Source: Asterella californica (taxonomy: Eukaryota; Streptophyta; Marchantiopsida; Marchantiales; Aytoniaceae). Taken from it: a stretch of DNA of 64,000 nucleotides. The stretch covers positions 1,054,001-1,118,000 of the forward strand of contig JAYKYS010000014.1 of the NCBI GenBank assembly GCA_036924285.1, read 5' to 3'. Numbering within the stretch: the first letter of the stretch is position 1; the number at the start of each line of letters is the position of its first letter. The notes under the pieces are model-generated. The model was not told the DNA's origin. It saw only the letters and a list, made by a program, of their open reading frames with translations, and searched no databases. Positions 1-12,600 of the stretch are shown here, one piece after another. Made by a program: the position numbers and the translations under genes.

Positions 1-269
1 TCTTAGGATTTATTCACATAACATATCCTAGAGACCATGCTGAGGAACATTGATTCTTAGAAATCAGAGTTGAGACTCTGGGGATTCATTAACGGATGTG
101 GTTGTAGACACGTGCAAGTTTTCTTATTTTTAATAAAAATAACAAAATATAATAAAAGAAATTTTAATTTCTAAACTAGTTTTTTAAGTATAAATATTAT
201 CACCTATATACAAAAGGTGGATTCTTTTACATATAAATGAAAGAATATTTACAAAATATCTTTCATCAT

Positions 270-500
270 TAAATCGTCAATCTACATTGCGGTCATTATC
301 AAGATTGAGACGATGACAGAAAGCATAAGGTACTATACAGATGACCAAAATCATCTGACGCTTTTCTTTTTATCCATCTTCATTTCCGTCATTGTCAACA
401 TTGAAGCGTTAACTGAGAGTGTGAGGACAGGAGCTCAAACGGTCAAAATTATCTAACGGTTTTCTTTTGTCCATCTCCATGGCGGTCACTGTCAGCACTG
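270..500. repeat. Diverged tandem repeat, about 97-bp period
   Basis: Two to three degenerate copies. The phrase resembling gcggtcattatc recurs near 289, 385 and 482, and (a)tctgacgcttttc / atctaacggttttc recurs near 353 and 451, which gives a spacing of 96-98 bp. No coding function is supported; the short open frame here is not protein-like. Confidence 0.6.
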
Positions 501-744
501 AAATAATGATAACAAGTATGGAGGATCGCAACAGATCAAAAACTTTGATCCGTAACATCACACCTATCTCTGTCATCATCCACACTACATCGCACTACAC
601 GAGAAGAATGACAATTCAATCCATAATTATTTGTATCGCACTACACGAAGAGAACGACAAAGATGATTCATTTTCTTTGTTCATGTATAGTGTTTGTCAA
701 AGTTCTTATTAGCTAATTCTACTTTAATATAACGTGATGGTAAT

Positions 745-1400
745 ATCTTTGATGTCATCGCGGTATTACATGATCTTATAGATTGATACACATCATATGA
801 TGACGGAACTTCATATCACACTATTGACTCACACTGCACGGAGGGACTAACCTCCAGATGCCTTAGAATCAAAGTAGAGATATTAAGATCCAATACATCG
901 AGATCCTTTTTCAGATCCATGTAGTAAGAAAAGGTGTTGCACAACATGCTACTACTAAGAGGATATTGTCCCCGTCACTACATGATCTTATAGATTGATA
1001 CACGTTGTATGATGACGGAGCTTCATGTTGTATCATTGACTTACACTGACCCTCAAATGCATTATAACCAAAGTAGAGATATTAAGCTCAAATACGTCGA
1101 GATCTCTCTTTTTGGATGCGTGTAGTAAGAGGAGATGTTGCACAACATGCTACTATTAAGAGAATATCATCCCAGTCCTAGACACAAGGTCCAACATAAT
1201 CTTCCAAAAGGACCAACCTACTACCATTAGTCCTTAGATGCCTTAGAATCAAAGTAGAGATATTAAGCTTCAAAGACTTCGAGATCTTCTCTTTCAGATG
1301 CGTGTAGTAAGAGGAGGTGTTGCACAACCTACTACTATAAGAAAATATCGTCCTCGTCCTTATGCACAAGGTCCAACATAATCTCCCAAAAGAGATAACA
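745..1400. repeat. Three diverged copies of a roughly 180-210 bp unit
   Basis: The phrase tacatgatcttatagattg occurs near 767 and 979. The phrase aaagtagagatattaag occurs near 871, 1070 and 1251. Each is followed by a block resembling gtgtagtaagaggaggtgttgcacaac. Spacing varies from 181 to 212 bp, so the units carry indels. On the minus strand the array lies directly downstream of the tRNA-like segment at 1440-1533 and could be its repeated body. Confidence 0.65.
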
Positions 1401-1439
1401 TACTATGATAATCTTTGTGATGGAGCTCTAAAGCCTACT

Positions 1440-1533
1440 CTTAAAGAGATGTCAACAAAGAGATTTGAACTCTAGACCTTTGGCTTCCCAAGAGATGCTT
1501 TAGCCATTGAGATAGAACCACGTCACATCAAAT
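1440..1533 (-). mobile_element. tRNA-like SINE head or tRNA pseudogene
   Basis: Read on the minus strand, TATCTCAATGGCTAAAGC resembles a tRNA D-arm (pol III A box). About 30 nt later GAGTTCAAATCTC resembles a T-arm (B box), with a short AGAG/CTCT stem. There is no matching acceptor stem, so this is not an intact tRNA. A SINE head feeding into the repeated body at 745-1400 is the simplest reading, but a decayed tRNA gene cannot be excluded. Confidence 0.35.
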
Positions 1534-1539
1534 CGGAGT

Positions 1540-3600
1540 TTCGGTAGTTGTTATAGCTTTCTCTCATACTTGTTCTTCGCTCGAGTCTTATCATATTTCA
1601 TCAATTTTGTCTATTGAAAGAATATTTGACTCATATGACAAAGTCTCTAAATATTCGATAAAGTGATTTTATTTTCAAAAATTATTTTTATATGTCTCAA
1701 CCATGACACCATACATATATCATTGTATGTCAGAATTTGTTGTTCTTCATATATAATTAATTCAACAAGTCCAATATACATATATGTACACATACATCTT
1801 ACTATACTTGTATATCATACATATGTATAAATCAACTCTAAATCGATTATGTAATAAATATATATAGAAATAAAAGATGATATTATATTGAGTTATATAT
1901 ATTATAACTTCTCATACAATTCATATATCAAATTATATATTCTATCATAAAATACATTGACATAAAAAATAAATATGCATGTATACACATATCTTTAAAT
2001 GTAATAAATATAGACGTAAATATGCAAAAATAATAATATTATATTTAGTTTAATATATGATGGCAATATTAATTTTTTTAGCAAAATATTAATCCATTCG
2101 GATGTTACATGCAAGTACTGAAATTCAAGAATTACTTGTATCAACAAATGCATAGCATTTTGCAGATGCAACAACTTGTTTTACTTTACATCGAAATTGG
2201 GAGTACAATATTCTTAACGTTAAACAATTATTGAGCTAACTCCCTTTACACAAGATCAGAAAATTACTTGGTTATACCTTTAAATGAATCTTAAAACTTG
2301 GGTATCTCTAAAGTTTTCAATATTACTTGGATGACCGGTTCTGACCAGTTTAAAGATGACGTGTTTGGATGAACTTGTGTTGCGATGTGCTCTTGTGTCA
2401 GGACATGGACTATTTACCCTGCATGGATTAACTAAAAATGATATACTTCTATGTTTCGTGACACAAGCATACTCTCAGCGTATGTCAAAGTTAGGAAAGA
2501 AGAAATGGAGAAAATTCATAGTTCTTCAAACAGTAACTTTGTATAGAATTGTTGATTGCTAACGGCTGCGTTTGTAGACTGACAGTACTATTTCATCTCT
2601 AAATTTATTATGCATTTGATACTTAGAATCACTCTTGCATGAGGCGAGAATATTGACTAGTCACTACAATAATTCAGGACACAGCTGGCAAAATGTCGTC
2701 CTAAGATATTCATGTTCACAAGTTCTCGTAAAATGACCATTGTGAAAATTTGTACAAAGCACTAGTCTATGCTGATACTATTAGGGAATGAGCTTTTGAT
2801 GAATGGAAGCAAAATGCAACAAGAAACAAGAACAAAGACTCTGTTGATGAAAAGTGCAAAATTTTGTTTTATGATATATTCTAAAGTGAAGAAGTGCATC
2901 TTAATTGTTGTATGAGGTACCAACCGTCTATTGCCCAAGAAGGAGTAGATAACTTCAAGAAGAAAACTAGTGATCTGATTATTGTAGATACTAGCAGTAA
3001 TCAGAAACAAGAAGCAGCATTGTTGACAAGATAGCTCAAGTTATTGAAGTCATTCAGTTAATGCAACAACTGAAGTTACAACAGGAAGACACAACGAGAA
3101 CAACCTGTAGAAAAAACTACTCGATTGGATGACGATCGTCCGAGTCAAAGAATCGAGATGAGAAAGAGTTTTGCCACATATCTTCTCGTCATCCACATTC
3201 AATGATGCATACATAGAGACAAGTCAATCAGCTATACAAAATTAAATTTTCTGAGTCTTTTCTCGCGTCACTGCTCCTGTCGGAAAGCAAAACAAGTCTC
3301 AGTTTTTAGTGTGACTAAGTAACATGAACTATATGACTAGAAACTCATGAGTAGTAATATCAAACAGGAAGAGGTCTGATCAAGTCAGTTGTAAGTATCT
3401 GATCAAGTAAATGAGAGAAAAAAGAAATAGCAAGTAAAGTAAATCAAGTAAATCCATCACCATCCTATGTACCAAGGTACAACCAAGTTGTAACGTCCTT
3501 CTGGGGGTACGGTATACCCAAGTAATTTCCAGAGACAGGGTAGACTGTATAGGTACGGGTCCTACGGGGTAGGGTACAAGAGTCTACTCAAATGCAACCT
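1540..3600. other. AT-rich intergenic DNA, no gene recognised
   Basis: Long AT-rich runs, with only short open frames of biased composition. A stretch near 2760-3180 reads as broken hydrophilic coding sequence on the plus strand and may be decayed transposon gag, but no motif supports this. Confidence 0.5.
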
Positions 3601-3612
3601 TCAAATTAAAGC

Positions 3613-3951
3613 GGTCGGACTGTGATACCAACTGGCGGAAAGCAGATAACAGCATGCAAATCCCGTAAGATAGTTACGGAGCTTCGGAGTTGGATGGCCA
3701 CTCGACGGTTCTGATCTACAAAAGGGATGCGATTAACGGAATGATGCTTGCTGATACGGTCCAGCCGCGTGGTGGTGGGTAAAGCAGTCAGTCAGTTGTC
3801 CGGTTTCCTGTCTTGCATACAATCACAACGTCGTTCGAGTTTGGGAACTACGTACATGCTACAGTCGACACGTGTAAGATGGTTGGCATGTCTCGATGAC
3901 AGGCCTTTATGATCTGACCCAGGAGCCTGTATAATTGGGCTCGTGGCTGGC
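3613..3951 (-). mobile_element. LTR-like remnant with tRNA-Met-like primer site (minus)
   Basis: On the minus strand a segment starting TGCCAGCCACGAGCCC (3951) runs to ..TTTCCGCCA. After two bases comes TGGTATCACAGTCC, which is close to the initiator tRNA-Met primer site (TGGTATCAGAGC) used by many plant LTR elements. This fits a 5' LTR or solo LTR of about 320 bp followed by a stub of internal sequence. The outer boundary was chosen only because it begins TG. No second LTR or coding region was found. Confidence 0.3.
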
Positions 3952-6900
3952 AAGTTCTTTAATATTTGAAAAGGAGTATGGAATATTTGTCAACTTTTCG
4001 CTGGAAATTCATAAAGCTGTTAGCGATCGACCTTTAAACTTTTCCGAATATTTAATAGTATTTCGGGATTTAACTTTTCCTGACTTTTAAATATGGAATA
4101 TAATTTTGACATGGTTCCCCAAAAGAAGTGTGATTTAAATCATTTTTTATGAATTAGTAAATGTAACTAAAACGTAAAAAAGGCATGACGCATAAATATC
4201 AACAGGAAAAGAATATCTAAAATCTATTAAATCATGTGAGCCATCAAGCTGCTGCTTTTCGTATTTGAAACATGAGTGTGAGCTACATGTATGGAGAAAA
4301 AGTACATGACAGACATGTATCTACGTACTGACTTGCAATACACGTCGGCGTATCTTTATCCTCCCTGCCTACAAAAGTCGACCAGCCTTTCTCGATTCCA
4401 GTTCGCCAGATTGCATGATTCTATCATCTTCTTCTCTTCAGGGATGAGCTTCTCGGTCGTTCATTATATCGAATGGAAAAGGCAACTGCTCGTCCAGTTC
4501 AGGTCAGTCTCAGACTCTTTGGGGCCCATTCGAAGATTCTGCAGTGACAACACTTTATTGGGAGTCAAATTACTGTGTAAGCAGATAACAATCACGTTTG
4601 CATGGTCTGTGGTAGGAACTTTTTGTTGCTACACTTTGGTCGAACAAAATGCTAGTCATCCTCTGTCTCTTTTCTCGTGAGGCGAGAGGAGACTGGAGAT
4701 TGACAAGGGAACTAGAGCTTTTATCTACAGTTCCATTTGTCAGTCCAAATTCGAGGAACTCAGTGTTTCAGTTGATTCGTGTTGAGTTTCGTTTGCTTTG
4801 CACCGAATCTGAATCAGCAGCAAGTAGTGTATCTACATTGACTACATGGAAAGTTCAGGTTAACGTTTCGTTATAGTAGATTATCTGTTATTTTCCGTAG
4901 TGCATTGCTTTCACATGACGATAAACTTGCTGTTGTCATTCTGAGGTACAATCAAATAATACAATCTCAAGAGAGGTGAATCCAAGTCCGACAAACATAT
5001 GAGAAATAAGGTCAAGTAAATCTCTTTGATCTCGCATATAATGATAACTTGTTCATAGTGATAAAATTTTGTCGTCCCACTTGTGCTTATGGATTATTGT
5101 GATAACATGTGTATTACGTATAGTGATGAAGAATTTTGGTTGTCTTTGTTGCCCCTCACTAATGTATAGTAATATTTCACGAAGAATGACTTAATTCAAG
5201 CGACAATTGAATAGTCATACACATGAGAAAAAAAACTTATCTAAAGTAGAGTGAAAGAGTTTTTCTGGTTTCATAACATTCTTTTCACCTTTCTTTCATT
5301 TTCATTTTTGATTTGAAGAGCTCGATATGTGAAATCGTCTTAGACCATATGTACTGATTCATCAATTTCGAGAGACATGGTCCACGCCCAGACTACTCAC
5401 TTGATAATCTATGTATGTATATACGACCAAAATGAAATAATTAAAATAAAAAAATGCCGTTAGACAAAGGCAGATAGCTTACGAAAGGAGAATGTGAATG
5501 TATATAGTCTTAATATTTTATGTATCAAAATCCTAAAGGGAATTTTATCATATTTTATTCTGGTGATAACCTCGATACAGTAGACATAAAAAGTGACCTG
5601 CTACTATTATTATTACTCTATTACTAAAGGAGGTTCTACTGTATAGGAAACCACACGTCTTGCAGTGCACTACTATAGGATAATGCAATGCTAGCAATGG
5701 ACTTACCAGCATAAACACATTGCAAGCCATTGTCCGAGGGCGTGGTTTATGCTGCTCGTAAGCACACGCCGGGAAGACTAATGCACTGCCTGGAGTGTGT
5801 ATTAGCTGCATGAAACACGTCACACAAATTTTTACTTAGGATATTTTCCGTCAGCTTTCTCTTAACAGCCTAACCCCATTAGTGATTGATCTTCTTCTCT
5901 AACTGATCTTTGTGTCGTATCCTCTCTTCTGTTTTCCCACTACATGTTTTAAGGCTTGAAGATTTTGAGCCTACAAGCTCTCTTACCAGGTGAGCTTCTA
6001 GCATCACTGCAGTTTGCTTTCTAAGCGACTGTTTAGGTTTAGGAAAAACTCTTCATGTTGTTTAGTAACTGTCATCAGTCAATTCCGTCTTCTTCTTCTC
6101 TGGTCCTTGATTCGGATGTTGAAAGCTATTCTAGCCAAACTGCAAGAGTCTCATCCATGTCCTTTTAACTCATAGATAGCAACAGTTTGATAATATTATT
6201 ATTTTTTGTAATCAAAAGTGGTGGGTTTGCGTAAAACAGTGGAGAAATTTTCGTTGGATACCATAACATCACGAGCATGGTTATCGTACATGGGACATGT
6301 GTTGTCAGAAAAAAGAAAAGAGCCATAGAGAAAACACTTTCGAACGCAACAGTTCCAGTATAACCAGTACCTGGAACCAGTATAATTTTTCCTTTCGAAC
6401 TCCATATTAATCTTAAGCCAAACTCTTCCACAAAGAGTAATTTGGTCATAAATTAAAGTCCCTGGATATTCTCGAAAATTAAATAGAGTGTCTCGAACCT
6501 CTCGGGGTAAATCTAGAGATTTTGGTTGTAAAACGGATGAAGGTACCTTGTAAGAATTTAGAGATCTTCAACGGTTCCAAAGGCTTACAAATTCCACCCC
6601 TGATCCCATTCTTAAGTTCTACAGAGTAAGGTTTGAGAGCAGAGATTTACTCGATCAAACTCTACAACGAATGTCGGATTTGATCAGACCCCTCATCTAT
6701 AGTTGCAAATCATATAAATCATTTTGTTGAGTCACACTGACAATTGAGACTTGGTTGCTACTGAATTCTTGAAAGATATATATATCTATTATATTCGAGA
6801 AAAGCTTTCAACGCATGTACTAACTATTCGCGTACAGAGCTCCCATGAATATACTTGTGACTGTTGTAAACAGATACTATCACAACCGTTAGAGTCAGCT

Positions 6901-7261
6901 AATCTTCGATCACCGAGTGTGCCGGTATGAATGTGATCAAATACCCCCTAGCCACAGAAGATTCATACAATTGAACTGAATCCTGGAGGTTCCCAAGGTC
7001 GAGTCGCCCGACGCGTATCAGTCATGAAACTGGGGCTAGTTGAGGTTGTCACATGCTACGTGTGGTCACGGCATGGATGCGCAATCGTGCAATAAAGATA
7101 TGGTGGTAGACTTTCCCCCATCCTCCAAGCCCATTTTATTTTGTCACTTACTATGGCCAAGAGGGGGAGGAGTGGCTGCTTCATGGCCTGGCGCCTCTGA
7201 CGACCCCGAGAGATCGATCTACTTTCATGGCTCGAACGCAAACGTGGTACACTTCATCTGC
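3952..7261. other. Intergenic DNA, no gene supported
   Basis: Contains open frames of 75-129 codons, for example at 4291-4680. They have no recognisable motif and show no exon-like boundaries. A phrase resembling tgatcaaatacccc near 6934 recalls the termini of the MITE-like element at 7262-7622. Confidence 0.45.
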
Positions 7262-7622
7262 AATTGGCTTGATCACACCCCCAGTAGGTTCCATGAGCTT
7301 GATCATACCCCTTTTAACGATGTATGGTTTGATCACACCCCTGACTGGCTATTGCCTGTAAAACCAGTTACTTTGTGATGTTACTCACATATGAGATTGC
7401 ACATAATAAAGGAATGAGAATATGAATAGTCTAACGTTTCTTTAATTTTTAATATGTTGACTTACAGTGATATTTAATCAAAGTTAAAAGTACTAAAATG
7501 ATGAACCAAAGGTAAAATGACTGGTTCTACTGTCAATAACCCGTCAGGGTATGTCAAGCAACCATACTTAAGAGGGGTATGATCAAACGCAACAATCGTA
7601 TTGGGGTATGATCAAGCCAATT
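7262..7622. mobile_element. MITE-like element with 20-bp terminal inverted repeats
   Basis: The left end AATTGGCTTGATCACACCCC is matched at the right end by its reverse complement with one mismatch (7603-7622). The 11-mer GATCAYACCCC recurs three times at about 30-bp spacing inside the left end. It recurs inverted twice at the right end, giving compound foldback termini. The 361-bp element has no coding capacity. A diverged relative lies at 52831-53110. The target duplication could not be read with confidence. Confidence 0.6.
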
Positions 7623-8889
7623 TCTTTCTCCCGTCGACGCTCCGTTACGATTTGATGCGAGTAGAGTAGAGGACCTAATCCAGGATCCATACCCAATTAC
7701 AGAAGTTTGGAGTCTGGAAGACTTGACGTTAACTGGTAGAATCCGTCATCTTGCTGGAATGCACCATACCCAAAGCCATGTGATCTAGTTCCAGTAAACA
7801 GCACATTACTACATGTTCTCCGCTAGAAGGGTCAGCTTTAACTGCTTGGTTACTCAATTTCAGTCAGGATCACTTTCTCCTTAAACCCCAAACATGGGTA
7901 CATATGAGGAGGAGAAAGAATATAGTTTTGGGTTCTATTCTATAGAGCCATGGAATCAATATGAAACTCTACATTCTGATGTGGAAGTAAATAAAATTGG
8001 TATAATAAGGAGAATGGATTAATTAACATAATATCTCGGAATAGATATATATATATGAGAGAAACCAATCAAGTCTTTTCTGACGTGTCAATAAACTTAT
8101 AGATCGTTCAGTGATGTAATAACGATAATTATTTACTCAAGAATATAGCCTATAGTTACAATCCAACAACCTTGTTTTCTTTTTCTTTGTACTTTAGTTC
8201 ACATAAAAAATGTTCATTTTTCCCAAAGAAAGATCCAATTTCAACAGTCAACTCCATGGTTTTTGTGTCAATACTAACTTGAATGGTTAGACTAAACAAA
8301 ACAAAATTTGTAAAGCTCATCAATAACTTTCAGTTCAATACTCACATGTTATACTTCATTGGTAACGTTTGATTAGCAGATCAAAGAGTCTACAAAAAGT
8401 TGTGTAGTCTTTGCTAAATAATAACAGAATATCCGTGGAAATAAAAAAGCACCGCAATGAATAACAAACGGATAGAAGACCTCATCACACCGACAGGAAT
8501 ATATATACGAGAATGGCTATAAAAATTGATCCTCTTTATCCTCTTTAATAGTGCGTGTCAAAGCTAAGACCTAAGATTCTCTAACATAAAGAAGGAAAAA
8601 ATCTGTAGTTATCGAAGGATAGTTTTGTACAGAATTTGAATTACACATATCTGTGAATCTACATAACTATTTAATATTTAATATTTTTATTTTCTGAAAA
8701 AATAGAGTAAATTCCTTGAGTTTTAAACTTCTTTACTAACCAAAATTCACGATAAGATCGAATAAAAGATCAATAAAAAACACTCTTTATTATTGACACC
8801 TCCGCAGAAACCTCCATGGCTTTTTGGCCAAAATGGTAACGTTACCCCTCGGGCTTAATATACTTGCAAAAGATTATAGTTTTGATACG

Positions 8890-9680
8890 CTCTAATACCA
8901 CTATGGAGTAGTTGTTCGAGTTGCTTGGCTTTCAACCGGATGAAGTACCGGTGAAAGGTTAGGCCTTGTGGTGAGGACGAAATTGAAGCAACAGTAGTGT
9001 GCATGACTGGACTCTAGGGTTTGCTAGACTTGCCCGGTGGTTTGTGACTCTGGAGTCTACGTAACCGTGTATACTAACACGTTAACCCTACGTATATTGA
9101 ACACGTTACCCTACGTATATTAAATGCTCTGCTCCATATGGCAATAACAATGTCTTGTTATTTCCAAGTAAATCGGACGATAAAGATTCATGCAGACATG
9201 CACGAAATCAATCAATACGAGTAGAGTTAACTCGAAGTTCTACCGACTACAATGGACAGACCGAAGTCGGCGTTGCCGGCTACGAATCTGACATACGGAA
9301 GAATGTCCGCCGCTTCTCGACTGCGGAAGTCAGCAGTCGGTCGAGTCTTGTCGGTAACTAGGGCAAAAGATAACTCGCTTGCCCACTTCCAAGATCTTGG
9401 ATCCCGGCCGCTGATCCGAGGCGTACCCGCCGGGAGGTCACAACACCACGTTCTCTCGGCGCGCCGGTATCCGTGAGCTCTATTTGCCGGCGGGAATCGC
9501 AACACTTCGGTCACCGGGTCGCTCCTACAGTTCGGAAGGTAGAGGAAAATCGTGACTGGTAAGTGGTACTGTTCTTTTGTCCTTGTGATAACACTCTTTA
9601 CTGCGTAGTTCCGCAAGGAAAATGCCTCACTAGTCTATTATTACCCATATACCGTAGAGGGCGGGTTATTTCGTCACTCA
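8890..9680 (-). mobile_element. Second LTR-like remnant with primer-site-like end (minus)
   Basis: This is a GC-richer island in AT-rich flanks. On the minus strand it can be read from TGAGTGACGAAATAACCCGC near 9680 to ..CTCCA near 8907, followed by TGGTATTAGAGC, one mismatch from the usual tRNA-Met primer site. This suggests a solo or truncated LTR of about 770 bp. The open frame inside it (9227-9616, minus) has no transposon domain, so I do not call it a gene. No partner LTR was found. Confidence 0.3.
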
Positions 9681-12600
9681 AGAAACGAATATTTAATTCA
9701 CTCTTATTTATTTATTTATTATTTAAGGTCATTTTACATTAATTTTATTCTCTATACAGTATAATCTAGTAAATTATCATAGTTTTGTCCAATATATAAT
9801 TATTTACGATTCCATTCTTCGGTAAAATTTATAAAACAATTCGTCGGGTAACTTTGAGAGTTGTTTTTGTCCGAAATGGAAGAGCTCTCGTGTAATCGTC
9901 TCCATTTTTTTTCCAATAATTCTGAACTCTCATAGGCGTGCATATCATATTCACATCCCCAATATATAATTTATTACCTTAAAAAGGAAATCAATTAATT
10001 AACTTGTTAATACTTAGATATAAATATATGTTTGTTAGTACCCCATCGCGCTTCTAGTTTCGGAAGCGCGTTTGTTCCTACTAGCTTTATGAGCTATGCT
10101 TGGACCGTCTTGTAACTCTAGGTGTGGTTATTATCAAATATTTATAAATTAATTATCTTTTTCTGACAATAAAATGAATAAAAATTTGATAATATATCTT
10201 TCCTGATAAAAAAATCTTGCGTGAATATCCACTTAATGAGAGAGAATCGATAATAAATAATAATTTTATGGAAGGATCAGTAACCTCTTCCTGGTTCGGC
10301 TTGCTTGTCTCTCATTGGACATCTAATAAACAGAAAATGCTTAGCAATATAAAGGAAACGATTTTACTTTTAGGAAAAGAAAAAGAAAAGGACGAGGCTG
10401 TTCAGCGCTTTGCATGTTCATCTCATTGTCAATATTGTAAATGTAAAACAAGAAGTAGAGAGTGCAACAAAAGGAAACGATAAATAATAAATAATAATAA
10501 AAACTCTGAAGAGCGAGGGAATTCCAGATAGAGGACGAAAGAAGGAAGATACTATCATATGTTTTTCTCAGCTCATGGTAAACTAGATATGCAAAATTCA
10601 GCAAATAGTAAATAAACTCAGCATGTGGATATTCAACTCCTCCATCTTCAGGTAAGTATTTTAAAATAAAGTTTAAAATAAAATCTTATTTCGTCAAGAG
10701 AATAGTGTTTTATACCAAAGACTTGCTATTAAAGCCTCGGTTTGACTATAACTTCTCCTGGAAACTCACAAGACATCATTCTGCAACTTCGTGTTCAAAG
10801 GGGTAGTAAATCTAACCGTTAAACCACTAGTAGCATGATAAAAGTAAAGTAGGAAATATATAATTTATATATATAATAAATATATAATTTCTCCCCGTGT
10901 ATTTCGGGGTGAAGAGAAGATTCTGTTTTCTCCAAGAAATCTCTACATTTTTTTCTAAGCATTTCTCAAGTTATATTCAGCAATTTGTTTTGAAATAAAA
11001 TACAAATGATAAAGCTATTAGGGAGCTTTGATTCAAGTCCTGGTTTGATAAGTTCTATCACCACATGCAAGAGTAATATCCAAATACAACTTACGTTAAA
11101 ACAGTCATAATTTGTAATTAGAGACAAGGAACCCGTAACTTAACATCAGCAATGAAAGCGACGGGATATCCCACCCTTTAAGTACAATAACTTGTGGTTT
11201 AAGTAAAAACAGTTTCTGGTGATAAAACTTTCACACTACAAGTTGTGAAACATGGACTTAAATCCAAGCTCGTTACTGACTCTCACACTTCGTGAACATT
11301 GCTTAACAAAATAGTTAACACTAATTGAGAAATCTCAAAATGACATTTATAGAGTTTATGGAGATAAAAGAGAATAATATCTGTGTCAACCTCAAGTACA
11401 AGGTGATGAAAAGGGAATATTATTTTTTATGATTTTATACCCATCCCAGAGGTTTAACAAAACTTTTTTATGGCTCATTACTTATGTCCAGCTTCTTGAG
11501 GACTTGTCCATACTTATACATCTCTCACTACATATGTCCAGTTTCTTCAAGCTGACACATCTTTATAACAAGTCTTTATTTCATTTTAGCTGGTTTTGAC
11601 TTACATGTTTCTATTTACAAATCATTTCTCTTAATTTCTAATTCTAAGCCTTATACATTATTTCCCCCAACTTCATGGCGCGCAACTATAAAAGTAATCT
11701 ATATAATCTATCTCTCAATGCCTCAATGTACACATTACTTTTCTCCACCCACTCGAGTAGGACTTTATCAATATAATATCTGATTTACTCATTATTTTAT
11801 CATTTGTCCATTTTTGCTTCCTCGTTCCAGAGTTAGCTTTGGATGTACATTCTTTTGCTTGATTCCCCATTTTGAATTCAAGATTGTGTTTTAGTTTGAG
11901 CGAGATGGTAATTGTAAGATGCATGGAGATAAATGAAAATGCATAAAGAATGACACAGTCATGACGTTTATCATGTCATGTTGGATCTTACTACAGAAGG
12001 CTCTCCCTAAGTGCAATCAGTCGATTATTGCAATCGCGAGAATTATGTACGAGAGTGTGAATGCAGCATCAAGTGGTTGCACTGAGAGTGTAAAAATAAA
12101 GAAGCGATAATTCTAACCAGCAAGATGGAATCCGGTCAGTTTTTGTAGTGATTCCGTTAGTCTTGATATCCATCTAATTGTTACACTTGCTACAAGATTT
12201 TCTCACACACGTAAAGTCACCTAGATAGCAAGGTCTTAAATAGAGTAGTAGTATGAAGTCTAGAGTTTAAACTAATGGATAGACGTTAATCTACATACAT
12301 TAAAGTTATAGCTAGATACGATATATGATTTTAGTTACAATACAATGGTAATTTCAAACCGTCTTTTCTCATTCAACAAAGTGGAGTTCTTATGGAGGTA
12401 CTTTGTTTTGCAAAGTGGACTCCGTGAGATGAAGCTATGTGGCGGAGCTACTTTTCAGCAGATCCCTTAATTTGACATCCTACTATCGAGTGTATGAAAA
12501 TGTGTCACTGTGGTGTTCGGAAGCTGTCACTACCAACGTTGTTTTGCTCCATGTCAGAACTTTTTGTCTATGCATTCCATGAAGTCCTTCCTCACCTCTT

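Noticed and set aside
1440..1533. Functional tRNA gene
   Set aside because: D-arm and T-arm resemblance only; the acceptor stem does not pair and the anticodon arm is irregular.
2762..3180. Possible retrotransposon gag remnant on the plus strand
   Set aside because: Hydrophilic stretches only, many stops and no zinc knuckle or capsid motif.
9227..9616. 129-codon minus-strand open frame in a GC-rich island
   Set aside because: No domain or splice-site support; the island is better explained as an LTR-like remnant.
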